Below are positions 10,926 to 20,923 of a DNA stretch of 64,000 bases, one piece after another. The stretch is from Ascoidea asiatica. Taxonomy: Eukaryota > Ascomycota > Saccharomycetes > Ascoideales > Ascoideaceae. Position numbers and translations under genes: made by a program. Under the pieces are notes generated by a model that worked only from the letters and a program-made list of their open reading frames with translations, ran no database searches and had not been told where the DNA came from. The stretch lies in contig BCKQ01000002.1 of the NCBI GenBank assembly GCA_001600695.1, forward strand, positions 1,809,340 through 1,873,339, given 5' to 3'. Numbering within the stretch: position 1 is the first letter of the stretch; every line of letters starts with the position of its first letter.

Positions 10926-12395
10926 ATGTCTGAGTCTGAAGACCCTAAAAAAGTTGAGGAAACTCAAATAAATCCATCTCCTTCTGATGATATCAATCCT
11001 AGTTTACCCGAAATTTCAAATATTAAAAAAAAAAAATATATAACTTCAAATTTTCATTATAATTCTTCTTTAACTCAAATAATTATGGTAAGTTTTGTTT
11101 GTTTTTTATGTCCAGGTATGTTTAATGCTTTAAGTGGTCTTGGTGGTGCTGGTATGAGTACTTCATTAGCTGATAAAGCAAATACTGCTCTTTATAGTAC
11201 TTTTGCAACTCTTGGGTTTTTTTCTGGTATAATTTGTAATACTTTAGGTATAACTTATACACTTTCTTTTGGTGGAAGTGGTTATGCAATTTATTGTGCT
11301 GCTTTTCTTTGTTATTATCATACTCAAAATGAAGGTTTTGTTATATTTTCTGGTGCTTGGCTTGGTATAACTGCTGCTTGTCTTTGGTCTGCTCAAGGTT
11401 CAATAATGTTAAGTTATCCAACTGAAGATTTTAAAGCAAGAGCAATTTCAATATTTTGGATAATATTTAATTTAGGTGCTGTAATTGGTTCAATAATACC
11501 TTTAGCAAATAATATTAATAATAAAGGTACAACTGTTAATGATGGTACTTATATTGCTTTTTTAGTTTTAATGATTTTTGGCTTTATTTTAGCTTTATTT
11601 TTATTACCTGCTGAAAAAGTTATAAAACAAGATGGTACAAAAGTTATAACTCAAAAACATCCAACTTGGAAATCTGAAATGAAAGCTTTATTTAATGTTT
11701 TAATTAATGAACCTTATATTCTTTTTTTATTTCCAATGTTTTTTGCTTCAAATTGGTTTTATACTTATCAACAAAATTGTGTAAATGCTGGACGTTTTAA
11801 TATCAGAACAAGATCACTTAATTCACTAATATATTGGTTTGCTCAAATAATTGGAGCTACAATTATGGGATTTGTTTTAGATTGTAAATATTTTCAAAGA
11901 AAAAATAGAGCTAAAATTGGTTGGATATTATTATTTATATTAACAAATGTAATTTGGGGTGGTGGTTTAGATTTTCAATTACAATTCACAAGAGAATCTG
12001 CTTTAAAAATGACTCCAATTGATTATAAAGATGGTAATTATATTGGTCCAATGTTTTTATATATATTTTATGGATTATATGATTCAATATGGCAAACTTA
12101 TATATATTGGATTCTTGGATCTTTATCAAATAATTCAAGAAAAGCTGCAATTTACGCAGGTTATTTAAAAGGTATTCAAAGTGCTGGATCTGCTGTTGTT
12201 TGGAGAATGGATGATTTAAAAATAAGTTATATAAATTCATTTGCTTCTTGTTGGGGACTTCTTGGAGGTTCTTTACTTGTTGCAATTCCAGTTATTTTTT
12301 TCAAAATTACAAATACTACTGAAATTGAAACAGATTTAAAAATGTCTGATGAAACAATTGAAGATATTTATGTTAAACCGAAAACTGATGTTTGA
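10926..12395 (+). CDS. UNC93-like major facilitator protein
   Basis: A 489-residue polytopic membrane protein of the UNC-93/DUF895 branch of the major facilitator superfamily. A hydrophilic N-terminus of about 50 residues is followed by roughly eleven hydrophobic segments. The signature is early: FLCPGMFNALSGLGGAG near residues 59-75, then a Gly/Ser-rich TLSFGGSGYAIYCAA near 115 and WSAQGSIMLSYP near 158, as in fungal UNC93 proteins. The substrate is unknown for this fungal group. The C-terminal 30 residues are acidic and cytoplasmic. It shares a long divergent promoter with MDJ1 and is convergent with the TPO1-like gene. I know of no clear S. cerevisiae counterpart. Confidence 0.8.
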   Translation: MSESEDPKKVEETQINPSPSDDINPSLPEISNIKKKKYITSNFHYNSSLTQIIMVSFVCFLCPGMFNALSGLGGAGMSTSLADKANTALYSTFATLGFFSGIICNTLGITYTLSFGGSGYAIYCAAFLCYYHTQNEGFVIFSGAWLGITAACLWSAQGSIMLSYPTEDFKARAISIFWIIFNLGAVIGSIIPLANNINNKGTTVNDGTYIAFLVLMIFGFILALFLLPAEKVIKQDGTKVITQKHPTWKSEMKALFNVLINEPYILFLFPMFFASNWFYTYQQNCVNAGRFNIRTRSLNSLIYWFAQIIGATIMGFVLDCKYFQRKNRAKIGWILLFILTNVIWGGGLDFQLQFTRESALKMTPIDYKDGNYIGPMFLYIFYGLYDSIWQTYIYWILGSLSNNSRKAAIYAGYLKGIQSAGSAVVWRMDDLKISYINSFASCWGLLGGSLLVAIPVIFFKITNTTEIETDLKMSDETIEDIYVKPKTDV

Positions 12396-13078
12396 AAACT
12401 TATTCAAAACAATCACAAAAAACTTTGCTTTTAGTTAAGTTTCTATTTCATTTCTTCTAATTTTTTTTCTATTTTTTACCTTAATAATATAATTAATTAT
12501 TACTTATAATAATTGAATGACTTTTTCTTCAAAATTTTACAGCTTTTTAATAAAAAAACCTAAACTAATAAGTTAATAACGATTAGAATGATAAAAAAAA
12601 TTGTATATAATAAAAAAATATAAAAGGAAATAAACAAATACAAAAAAGTGTATATTATACAAGAAAATTTTTCATTTTCCAAGGAAGATCTATATAGAAA
12701 AAAAAGATAATTTATTTTACTTTTTCTTTTATGTTTTTTTATTTTCTTTTGATGCAAATTAAATTTTAAAAAAGGATGAGATATAAATATAGTACTGAAT
12801 AGAAATGCAAAATATGTTAAAAGAAATTTAATGAGTTTGATTGATTTGATTTAAGGATACTTAGATGAGCAAACTAAAATTTGCAATCAAATTATTAATA
12901 GAGGGATTAGTAAGTAAGTAAAGGAGGAAGGGAAAAAAAAAAAAGAACTTCTCTTTTTCTTTTTTTTCTGGTTAGTGATTAAATGTAATATATTATTAGT
13001 GTTTTAGTTTTTTTTTTTTGGTTTTTAATTTTTGATTTTTGGAGTGATTTGAAATTTTTAAAAATCAAAAATTTTGAT
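12396..13078. other. Convergent intergenic region
   Basis: 683 bases between two transporter genes that end towards each other. T-rich then A-rich then T-rich low-complexity sequence with poly(T) at about 13005-13020. No gene, tRNA or notable repeat seen. Confidence 0.55.
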
Positions 13079-15073
13079 CTAATCATCTTGATCTAAAGAA
13101 TAATTTTTTTTACAAAGTTTTGCTCTTAAATTAGCACCATATTTATAAAAGACAAAAGGAATTAAAGCCATTGCAGTTGCAACAAAAGCTAATAACCAAC
13201 TTGCCCATTGTAAACCTAAACCATGATACATTTGAGTTGTAAATAAAGGAAAAGCAGCACCACCAGCAGATCTTAAAAATACTTTACAAGCTAAAGCCGA
13301 AGCAGAATATAAAGCATAAGTATCAATAATATAATTATTAATTGAATAATAAATTAAAACCATACCATAACCAAAAGCAATACCAGAAGAAGCAGGACCA
13401 ACCCAAATTATATGTTTATAAGAAGTTGCACCTAAGATAAATAAAGCAATTGCAGGAAATGGAGAACCAATCATTGCACCAACTAATCTATCTTCAGGAG
13501 TTGGATTTCTACGTTTTGACATTGCCATATAACTTTTTTCAATCATTGGAGCAGTTACTAAAGCAAAAATAGCACCGATAAGAATTGGTATAAACATTAA
13601 ACCAACAATACCATCATTATAACCATATAATTCAGTAAAAATAACAGGATAAGCGAAAAAAAAAGCATATAAAAGTGAATAAATTAAACAAACATATCCA
13701 CACATTAAATCTAAAACAGGTTCACTTATAACAAAATACAATGGACGTATAAGACAAGTTTTAATAATTTCAATTAAAGTTATATTTTGAGATTCTTGTT
13801 CAGTCATAATTTTTTGATTACCAGTTGATTTTCTTAAACTTCTTGCTTTAATTTTTAAAATTACTGGAGAATAAGTTTCAGGTATAAAAGCAGTTATTAT
13901 CCACATTACACCACAAAAACCCATATTAACCCAAAGTAATAAACTTTCATTTTTTGTTTTAACATTAATCCAACCACTAATTATTGGACCCCAAGTTGCA
14001 CCAGCATATGGACAAAATGCAAAAGCACTAATAGCTAAACCTCTTGTTTCTTGTGGAAACATATCAGCAATTGAACCACCAACTAAAGTTAAAGCAGAAG
14101 AAGCAAAAACACCACAAATAAATCTTGAAATTAATAAACCAGTTATATTTGGAGATAAAGCACATGGTATATTTAAAATTGTATAAAAACCTAAAGAAAT
14201 AAAATAAACCCATCTTCTACCAATTTGTTCAGATAAAGGAGCCCAAACTAAAGGTCCAAAAGAAAAACCTAAGACCATTAATGAAACAGATAAAGTTGAA
14301 ACTTCAGTTGATACATGAAATTTATCATTTAAAGAAGATAAACCACCAGCAGTACAAGCAGAACCAAAAGCAACAGAAATTACAAGTAAAGATAATAAAA
14401 AAGTATATAACCATCTTATAGAATATGACCAATTATGAGGATTTGAAGGATCATTAATTGTAAAAGTAACAAATTCAATTTCAGGATCAATTAATGGAAA
14501 TTCTTTTTCTTTTTCTTCTTCTTTTAATTCTTCTTCTTCTTCTTCAGTTGATAATCTTGTTCTTGTTAAATGAGCAGTTCTTATTCTTGAAAGATTAGTT
14601 TGAGTTCTACCAATGGAGATAATTGTATGAACAGGAACTAAACCAGTTTCAGTTTCTAAAGTATATTCTTCTGGAAATATTGGAATTTTATTTGTTATTG
14701 GGGAATTTATATCAGGTAATGGAGCTGAAGAAGTTAAACCAATTTCTCTTAAAGTTTCAACAGTTTCAGTTTGAGTTAATTTAATTTTATTTTGAGTTGA
14801 AGATCTTGAAATAATTTGAGAAATTTCAGATTGAGCATCTTCATTTTGATATAATTGAGAAGGTATAAAAGCTTGTGGAGTATTTAAATCTTGAAATTCT
14901 GAATTTATAGAATCATTATCATTATCATCGATAATATTATTATTGTTATTGTTATTGTTATTGATATTGTTATTGTTATTGTTGTTATTTATAGTTGAAT
15001 TCAAATTAGAAGTTGAATTTGAAATTGAATTTGAATTTGAATTCGATTTTGAAAATGAATTTGAAGTTGACAT
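13079..15073 (-). CDS. DHA1-family polyamine/drug:H+ antiporter (Tpo1-like)
   Basis: A 664-residue transporter of the 12-spanner drug:H+ antiporter family. The N-terminal 215 residues are hydrophilic and low-complexity, with Ser/Asn repeats and an Asn run at about residues 30-47, then a Glu-rich stretch near 180. The family hallmark DPSNPHNWS precedes the first membrane segment. Motif A reads GPLVWAPLSEQIGRRWVYF, with the Arg-Arg pair, and motif C is the Gly/Pro-rich FAFCPYAGATWGPIISGW. These fit the Tpo1-Tpo4/Flr1 group, which exports polyamines or drugs at the plasma membrane or vacuole. The long acidic N-terminus favours Tpo1-like over Flr1-like, but the substrate cannot be read from sequence. 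Confidence 0.82.
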   Translation of the reverse strand: MSTSNSFSKSNSNSNSISNSTSNLNSTINNNNNNNNINNNNNNNNNIIDDNDNDSINSEFQDLNTPQAFIPSQLYQNEDAQSEISQIISRSSTQNKIKLTQTETVETLREIGLTSSAPLPDINSPITNKIPIFPEEYTLETETGLVPVHTIISIGRTQTNLSRIRTAHLTRTRLSTEEEEEELKEEEKEKEFPLIDPEIEFVTFTINDPSNPHNWSYSIRWLYTFLLSLLVISVAFGSACTAGGLSSLNDKFHVSTEVSTLSVSLMVLGFSFGPLVWAPLSEQIGRRWVYFISLGFYTILNIPCALSPNITGLLISRFICGVFASSALTLVGGSIADMFPQETRGLAISAFAFCPYAGATWGPIISGWINVKTKNESLLLWVNMGFCGVMWIITAFIPETYSPVILKIKARSLRKSTGNQKIMTEQESQNITLIEIIKTCLIRPLYFVISEPVLDLMCGYVCLIYSLLYAFFFAYPVIFTELYGYNDGIVGLMFIPILIGAIFALVTAPMIEKSYMAMSKRRNPTPEDRLVGAMIGSPFPAIALFILGATSYKHIIWVGPASSGIAFGYGMVLIYYSINNYIIDTYALYSASALACKVFLRSAGGAAFPLFTTQMYHGLGLQWASWLLAFVATAMALIPFVFYKYGANLRAKLCKKNYSLDQDD

Positions 15074-15954
15074 TTTTGAAATATAATTTATTTATAATTA
15101 TAATATACAATGGGTATTATTGAATGTAAATATATACTTGATTATATATAAATATATGGGTATATATGATTGTATATGAATGTAATTAATATAAATAATA
15201 TATAGATAGAGTTAAAAAAAAAGTATGAGAAATACTTAAGATATTTATACAAAATGAATAAAGACCAAAAAGTAATACTAAAAATTTTTAAGTATGGAAA
15301 ATATTTAAAGAGGGATTAAGCTTAAGGATAATTGAGTAAATGAAATGACATGAACAAATAAAAAAAAAAAAGATAGTTAATGGATAAATAATAGATAAAT
15401 AATAATTTATTGAAGGATAATAGAGAAATGATAGACAGTTGGAATATAAATTTTTTTTATTTATTAATGGAGTGATGACCTTTGAGCACAAATAAATCAG
15501 GACTGAACTAAAATTAATCAGGAAAATGTACAAATTTTGTATATTTGAAAGAATTTGAAATATTTGTAAATAAATATTAAAGTAAAGATCTAAAACTAAA
15601 TATATTTTTTTTGTTATTTTATATTTTTTGAGGACTAAGCAACACACAATTAGTTTCAACCTTCAACCTTCAACAGCATGGCTGGAATCAAAAGGAAAGT
15701 TCTTCATTTCACTTCTTTTCTTTCTTATTTTATTTCCTGTTTGCTCAGTTTCTTTCTTCATTTGACCATTTCTGTTCCTTTTCATTCATTTTCATTCCTT
15801 TTCATTCATTTCTTTTGCCTGTTTTTTGCCTCTCTTTCTTGGTTCTAATGAAATTCGACGTGGATTTGATTCAAATTGACTTATTTTTGTTATTCGCTCG
15901 AGTTCTGGAAAATAAAAAAATAAATTCTATCAAAGCGAGATAAACAAAAAAAGA
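15074..15954. other. Intergenic region upstream of the TPO1-like gene
   Basis: The AT-rich left half of the 1.8-kb interval between the TPO1-like gene and the 3' end of MGM1. Around 15770-15830 the sequence repeats TTTTCATTCATT and TTTTCATTCCTT. No credible gene was seen; the one long minus-strand frame here is a hydrophobic AT-rich artefact. Confidence 0.5.
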
Positions 15955-16310
15955 GTGTTGAGTTTGTACCCGAGTGGCGATCCAGTGGCGATCCAGTGGC
16001 GAGCCAGTGGCAAGTGAATGGCGAGTGGATGGGCAAGTGGCAACTCGCCGCCAACAACGCGCGCAGAAGCGCCCCTGCCTTTTCAAGCCGCGGCCTGTTT
16101 TTGCGCAGCGTACAGTGCGCCACGGCATTTTTTCCGGGATTGCCACCGGGTAAGCCTCCTTCGGTGCACGCTGTGCGCTGGAAGTGGCTGGTGTAACGGG
16201 ATCCGCGCGAATTAACTGGCTTCTGACTGCCTTGCCTGACTGGGCCCTGCCGATTCGCCAGGACACAAAGCCAGATTCCAGGACACTCCCGGACGCAAAT
16301 AATAAAATCT
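15955..16310. other. GC-rich island 2 with tandem repeats
   Basis: A 350-bp GC-rich block between the TPO1-like gene and MGM1. At 15974-16006 it holds three tandem 11-mers (GTGGCGATCCA twice, then GTGGCGAGCCA), fading into GTGGCAAGTG-type copies to about 16050. CGCGCGC occurs at 16058-16064, and CCAGGACAC is repeated at 16258-16266 and 16278-16286, preceded by GATTC in both. Overlapping frames of 66-131 codons on both strands are by-products of high GC; their translations are Arg/Pro/Cys-rich without family resemblance. Confidence 0.65.
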
Positions 16311-16888
16311 TGGGATCCAGCTTCTTTAATGGCTCATTTCAATTATTTTCTTTGATTTAACCGTAAGAATTTAATTTATTCAAAGTCCTTTTTTTATCTT
16401 TTTATCCCTGGATGAGAAAAAAAAAAATTTCCAATAAATTTTCAATTGAGTTTGAAAAATTATTCTCAAAAGTCTATTTTAAAATATTTTGTAAGAAGAA
16501 AAAATGAAATTTAACTTGAAAAAAAATTCTTGTTTACGTCTGAGCCTGTCATTTTGAAAAATTGTAATTTCAATTATTTTCGTTTTCATTTTCTTATTAT
16601 TTTATTATTTCTCATTTGATAAATATTTGGTTAAATATCTCTTTAATTCTCTCGTTAAATCAATCTATGGATTTTTCTTTGGATAATTCTTTGGATAGTT
16701 CTTTTGTGAAAAAAATTTTGGGCCAATAAATATCAGCCGTTTAAAACACCTTAAAGGTTATTTAATCATATTCATTTATTTATTATTATATTAAAAATAG
16801 TTTTTTTTTTTCTCTTATTCAATTTTTATATACATAAATTTCACTTTTATTTAATTTCATTTCATTTCATATCACTTTTTATCACTTT
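16311..16888. other. Intergenic region downstream of MGM1
   Basis: AT-rich 3' flank of MGM1 with T-rich tracts near 16800. No gene or clear site seen. Confidence 0.45.
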
Positions 16889-19800
16889 TTATCTCCAATA
16901 TCTTATTGATTCTTGATTTGGTATTAATAATCGATTTTTTTGTAATGATAAAACTGTTTCAATTTTATTTAATGCAATTTCTAACATTTCTTTTCTTTCT
17001 TGTAATTCAATATGTCTTTTAATTCTATTATCTTCTTTTGCTATTTTCTCTATTAATTCTTTTGATAAACTATTTATACTTAATCTTTGATCTAAATCTC
17101 TTGGAAAATTTAAATAAAAATCATTTAATAATTCAACATTTAAAAATAATATTGAAGTTTCTGTTAATTTATTAACAACTGAATTTAAAAAAATTTCTGG
17201 ACATTTATATTTATTTTCTTTTTTACTACATTCTTTACTCTTAATTTCAATTAATCTCATTTTAATTAAATTACATCTATCCTTTAAAAAAATTGCTTCT
17301 TTACCTCTTTGTAATAATGTTGCTGAAAATGCTAATGATTCTTTATCTATTTTTATTATATCTTTTCTTTCTCTTCTTTCCCTTTCTCTTCTTTCTCTTT
17401 CTTTTATTCTATCTTCTATACTACTATTATTACCACTATTATTATTATCACTAGAAATATTATTATTATTATTATTTTTAAAATCACTTTGTAAATAATT
17501 TATAACTTGATTTAATTTTCTATTTCCAATATTTTTCTTTAATTCTTCATAACTTTCTTTACATTGTTTTAATTCTTCATTTAATAATTTAATTGTATGA
17601 ATTTTACTATTATCCCATTCTCTATCTTCTAATTCAATTTCAAATTTATATGGTTTTATACAATTTTCAACTTGATCTGCAGTTGAATAATATCTTGAAT
17701 TTAAAACTGAAATTGCTGAATTTATAATTATATCTTTTGCAATTAAATGATTTTTAAAATTTGTTATATTTATAATATTATTAACTTCATCTAAAATTGA
17801 ATTTGTTATTAATGTTGTTGACATTCTACCAATTCCACATTTTGTTAATGATGATACTGTTAAATCTAATTTTTTATGCCAATAAATATCATCTTCATCT
17901 GAATTTTTTAAATCTTTTAACATATTTAAATTTTCTTGATATCTATCTTCAATTTCATTACCACCATTATTATAATTACTTATACCAACAATACCAGTAC
18001 CAGTACTTAAATTTGAATTTGAAGATAAATTTAATTTAGAATTAGAATTTGAATTTATATTTATAAAATCTGAATAATTATTATTTAAAATATTTGGTGG
18101 TTTATTCCAATATCTTAATGCTAATAAATCTAAAACTTTTTGATCTAATTCACTTCTTAATAATGATTTTAATTCATTTCTACCAAATTTTTCACTAAAT
18201 TCTTTTATTGATAATTTTAATGAATCTAAAGTACTTGCTAAATAAATTTCTGGTGTTAATTCTCTATCATTGAATTCAACTTTAAATTTATATGATGTAT
18301 CTTCTAATTCTTGTTGAACTGCATCATGTGTTGGTATTAATGAATTTGACATTGAATTTTCTAAAATTTTAATTAATTTTTTTTTTAAAATTTTTGTACC
18401 AACATTACAATTTTTAAAATAGTCATTATTTTTAGTTTTAAAAAATTCTTCTTCATTTTTTTTTAAATTATTAAATAATTCAATATTATCATTAAAATTA
18501 TTATTATTATTTTTTTTTAAAAATAAAATTGATGATGAATTTGTTTGTTTTTTTGGTAATTTTGTTATAACTCCAACATATCCCATTTTTAATGGATATT
18601 TTCTATTATTTAAAATTTCTTTACCATAATTTGGTTCAATTAAATCCATTTTTGTTATAACTCCAATAGTTCTTTCACCATTTGGATCAATTAATTTTGC
18701 AGCTTGTAAAGCTGATGAATTTGCTAAATCAACATCTGCAGAAGATATTGCTAAGATTATATTTGGTTGTTTTAAATATTTCATACAAAGTTCTTTAATT
18801 TTATTTTTTAATTCAATTGGTTGATCTTCAGATTGAATTTGTATATAACCAGGTAAATCAACTAAAGTTAAATCTGGAATTGTTGAAGATTTTATTGTTA
18901 ATCTTATTGGATCATCACTTATAGCTTTATTTGAAGGTACAGCTAAATTTAATTCAAATAAAATTCTTGAAACTTCATTAAAATCTGTTAATTTATCAAT
19001 TTTTAAATCTGGAAATTCAGCAATTTGTAAATTTTTTAAATTTTTATCATTAATTAAAGTTAATTCTATTGGTCTTCTTGTTACCATATTATTACCTTTT
19101 GGTAAAAATTCTTGTCCAACAATTGATTCTAAAACAGATGATTTACCAGATGATTGAGAACCAATTACAATTATTGATGGTAATCTTAAAGAATCAGTTT
19201 TATCAATTTTACTTAATAAATTTCTAATTTCTATCATTTGTCTTGTTAAATTTAATATTTGTTCATCTGTATTATCTTTTTCAATTAAATCATTGATAAT
19301 ATTATTATTGTTATTATTATTATTATTACCGTTAGTTGAAGTAGTATCAGATAATGAGTCTGGATCTGTTGATAAACCTAAAGCAGCACTTGTCACAGCT
19401 GCTAGATTTATATTATCATTATTATTGTTATTATTATCACCGTTATTGTTATTGTTACTATTATTTTTATCATTATTTTGATTCGAATTTGATTTTGAAT
19501 TTAAATCAGATTTAAATTGATCCATTTTATCACCAACTTGCAGTTGAATAGATTTGAAAAAATCTATACTTGAATCTTTTAAATTTATAGCACCATTTAA
19601 AAAATCATCTTTATAATCATTAAATTGATCAAATTTATCTTTTGTATAATTTGAAGCTTGTTCAACTTTATAAGCTATATAAGTACCACCAGCAGCTAAA
19701 CCACCACCAACAGCTATTGGAATTCTAATTAATCTACCAAATAATTTTGGTATAGTTGAAGCTATTGAAAAAGGTCTAATTAACATTGGATTGAAAATCC

Positions 19801-20098
19801 CGGAAGATAATGAAAGATTTCTATTAGATATTAAAATATATGAATTTTTAAAATTATTTGAAATATGTAATAATTGATTAGCATTTTGAAAATTATTTAA
19901 ATTATTGAAACTATTTGAATTTCTAAATTTGAAATAATTTGAATTACTTGAATAATTTCTAGAATATGAAGTATTTAATTGATTTAAATTTTTTCGAATT
20001 TTAATTTTTTGATAAAATTGTTTTAAATTTATATTTTGATTTTGAAGTTTATGAAGTTCATGAAGTCCATGATTTTTGGACAAAACTGAATTAAACAT
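16889..20098 (-). CDS. MGM1: Mitochondrial inner-membrane dynamin (OPA1/Mgm1)
   Basis: Dynamin-like GTPase needed for inner-membrane fusion, cristae shape and mtDNA maintenance. In the 1069 residues: a long basic, Asn/Ser-rich presequence; an inner-membrane anchor at about 123-142 (IPIAVGGGLAAGGTYIAYKV, close to S. cerevisiae Mgm1); a variable region with Asn runs; then the GTPase domain with P-loop GSQSSGKSS near 311-319, DLPG near 412 and TKMD near 482, and the dynamin stalk to the end. It is longer than the 902-residue S. cerevisiae protein because of Asn-rich insertions in the linker, inside the domain around residues 515-545 and near 690-715, 885-910. No separate second hydrophobic rhomboid-cleavage segment is obvious by eye. 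Confidence 0.95.
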   Translation of the reverse strand: MFNSVLSKNHGLHELHKLQNQNINLKQFYQKIKIRKNLNQLNTSYSRNYSSNSNYFKFRNSNSFNNLNNFQNANQLLHISNNFKNSYILISNRNLSLSSGIFNPMLIRPFSIASTIPKLFGRLIRIPIAVGGGLAAGGTYIAYKVEQASNYTKDKFDQFNDYKDDFLNGAINLKDSSIDFFKSIQLQVGDKMDQFKSDLNSKSNSNQNNDKNNSNNNNNGDNNNNNNDNINLAAVTSAALGLSTDPDSLSDTTSTNGNNNNNNNNNIINDLIEKDNTDEQILNLTRQMIEIRNLLSKIDKTDSLRLPSIIVIGSQSSGKSSVLESIVGQEFLPKGNNMVTRRPIELTLINDKNLKNLQIAEFPDLKIDKLTDFNEVSRILFELNLAVPSNKAISDDPIRLTIKSSTIPDLTLVDLPGYIQIQSEDQPIELKNKIKELCMKYLKQPNIILAISSADVDLANSSALQAAKLIDPNGERTIGVITKMDLIEPNYGKEILNNRKYPLKMGYVGVITKLPKKQTNSSSILFLKKNNNNNFNDNIELFNNLKKNEEEFFKTKNNDYFKNCNVGTKILKKKLIKILENSMSNSLIPTHDAVQQELEDTSYKFKVEFNDRELTPEIYLASTLDSLKLSIKEFSEKFGRNELKSLLRSELDQKVLDLLALRYWNKPPNILNNNYSDFININSNSNSKLNLSSNSNLSTGTGIVGISNYNNGGNEIEDRYQENLNMLKDLKNSDEDDIYWHKKLDLTVSSLTKCGIGRMSTTLITNSILDEVNNIINITNFKNHLIAKDIIINSAISVLNSRYYSTADQVENCIKPYKFEIELEDREWDNSKIHTIKLLNEELKQCKESYEELKKNIGNRKLNQVINYLQSDFKNNNNNNISSDNNNSGNNSSIEDRIKERERRERERRERKDIIKIDKESLAFSATLLQRGKEAIFLKDRCNLIKMRLIEIKSKECSKKENKYKCPEIFLNSVVNKLTETSILFLNVELLNDFYLNFPRDLDQRLSINSLSKELIEKIAKEDNRIKRHIELQERKEMLEIALNKIETVLSLQKNRLLIPNQESIRYWR

Positions 20099-20923
20099 TG
20101 TTATGTTATATTAGATGAATGAAATTGATATCAAAATGGGTCATGAGAATACAAAATATAAAAGATTATACTCTAGCAACTTGATCATTTGATTGATTTG
20201 ATATGCTAAGAACATTTATAAAATACGAAGATGTAAATATTTATTTATTTTTTAATATATCATCAATCAATTCACTCTTTGCCTATTTGATTATTATCTG
20301 AGCTCTGAGATCTGGTTATCAGCTTGAAAACATCAGATCATAACAAAACACTGGTCACGTGAAAATACTGTATCCTAATGTATGAATTACATTGAAGTAC
20401 ACAAGAAAAAAATAATATGCATTAGTATACATCCGGTATAATCCGGCTTATAATCCATATCCGGTACCAGAAATTCTATTTTCTTAATCCAAAAATTTCC
20501 TTGCTAATCCGCAAATTTCAGGATTGATTGCGGATTAAACAAGATCCATGAACCTGGTTTCTGCCCTTGCTGAAGGGTGTAAATGCGAGTTAAAATCATC
20601 TCGATGAAGCAAGCTTATTCTGGGGATCAAAGTTATAAAACCTGGTGGTATATTTATTCTTCTTGCCATTATACTCTTTTTTTATTTCATTTCTATTCTT
20701 TTCAATTCAATTCAATTATAATCAATTCAAATATATTCATTTCAATTATATTCATTTCAATTCTTTTTACTTTACTATATTCTAACTCCTTTTTTGTTTG
20801 TGTGAATTTCTTTCAAATCATTACAACAACAATCAACTTAATAAAGTTTATTCAATTTTTTTATCCAAAAATTAAAAATTAGATTACGTTTATTATTTAT
20901 TCATATATCTCTTTTTTAAAAAT
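20099..20923. promoter_or_regulatory. Divergent MGM1/SAF1 promoter with CACGTG and TAATCCG cluster
   Basis: The 825-bp divergent interval contains a perfect GTCACGTG (core 20356-20361). From about 20431 to 20537 it has a dense group of ATCCGG and TAATCCG motifs, closing with a perfect 10-bp inverted pair, TAATCCGCAA (20505-20514) and TTGCGGATTA (20528-20537), 13 bases apart. Such paired CCG/CGG half-sites suit dimeric zinc-cluster factors. A 99-codon frame at 20583-20882 is AT-rich, hydrophobic and judged spurious. Confidence 0.55.

Noticed and set aside
15871-16266. 131-codon minus-strand frame rich in Arg and Cys
   Set aside because: Frames appear on both strands at once over the GC-rich island, and the sequence reflects the 11-bp tandem repeats rather than a protein family.
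20583-20882. 99-codon frame upstream of SAF1
   Set aside because: Almost entirely Ile/Phe/Ser from T-rich DNA, in a promoter position; no family resemblance.
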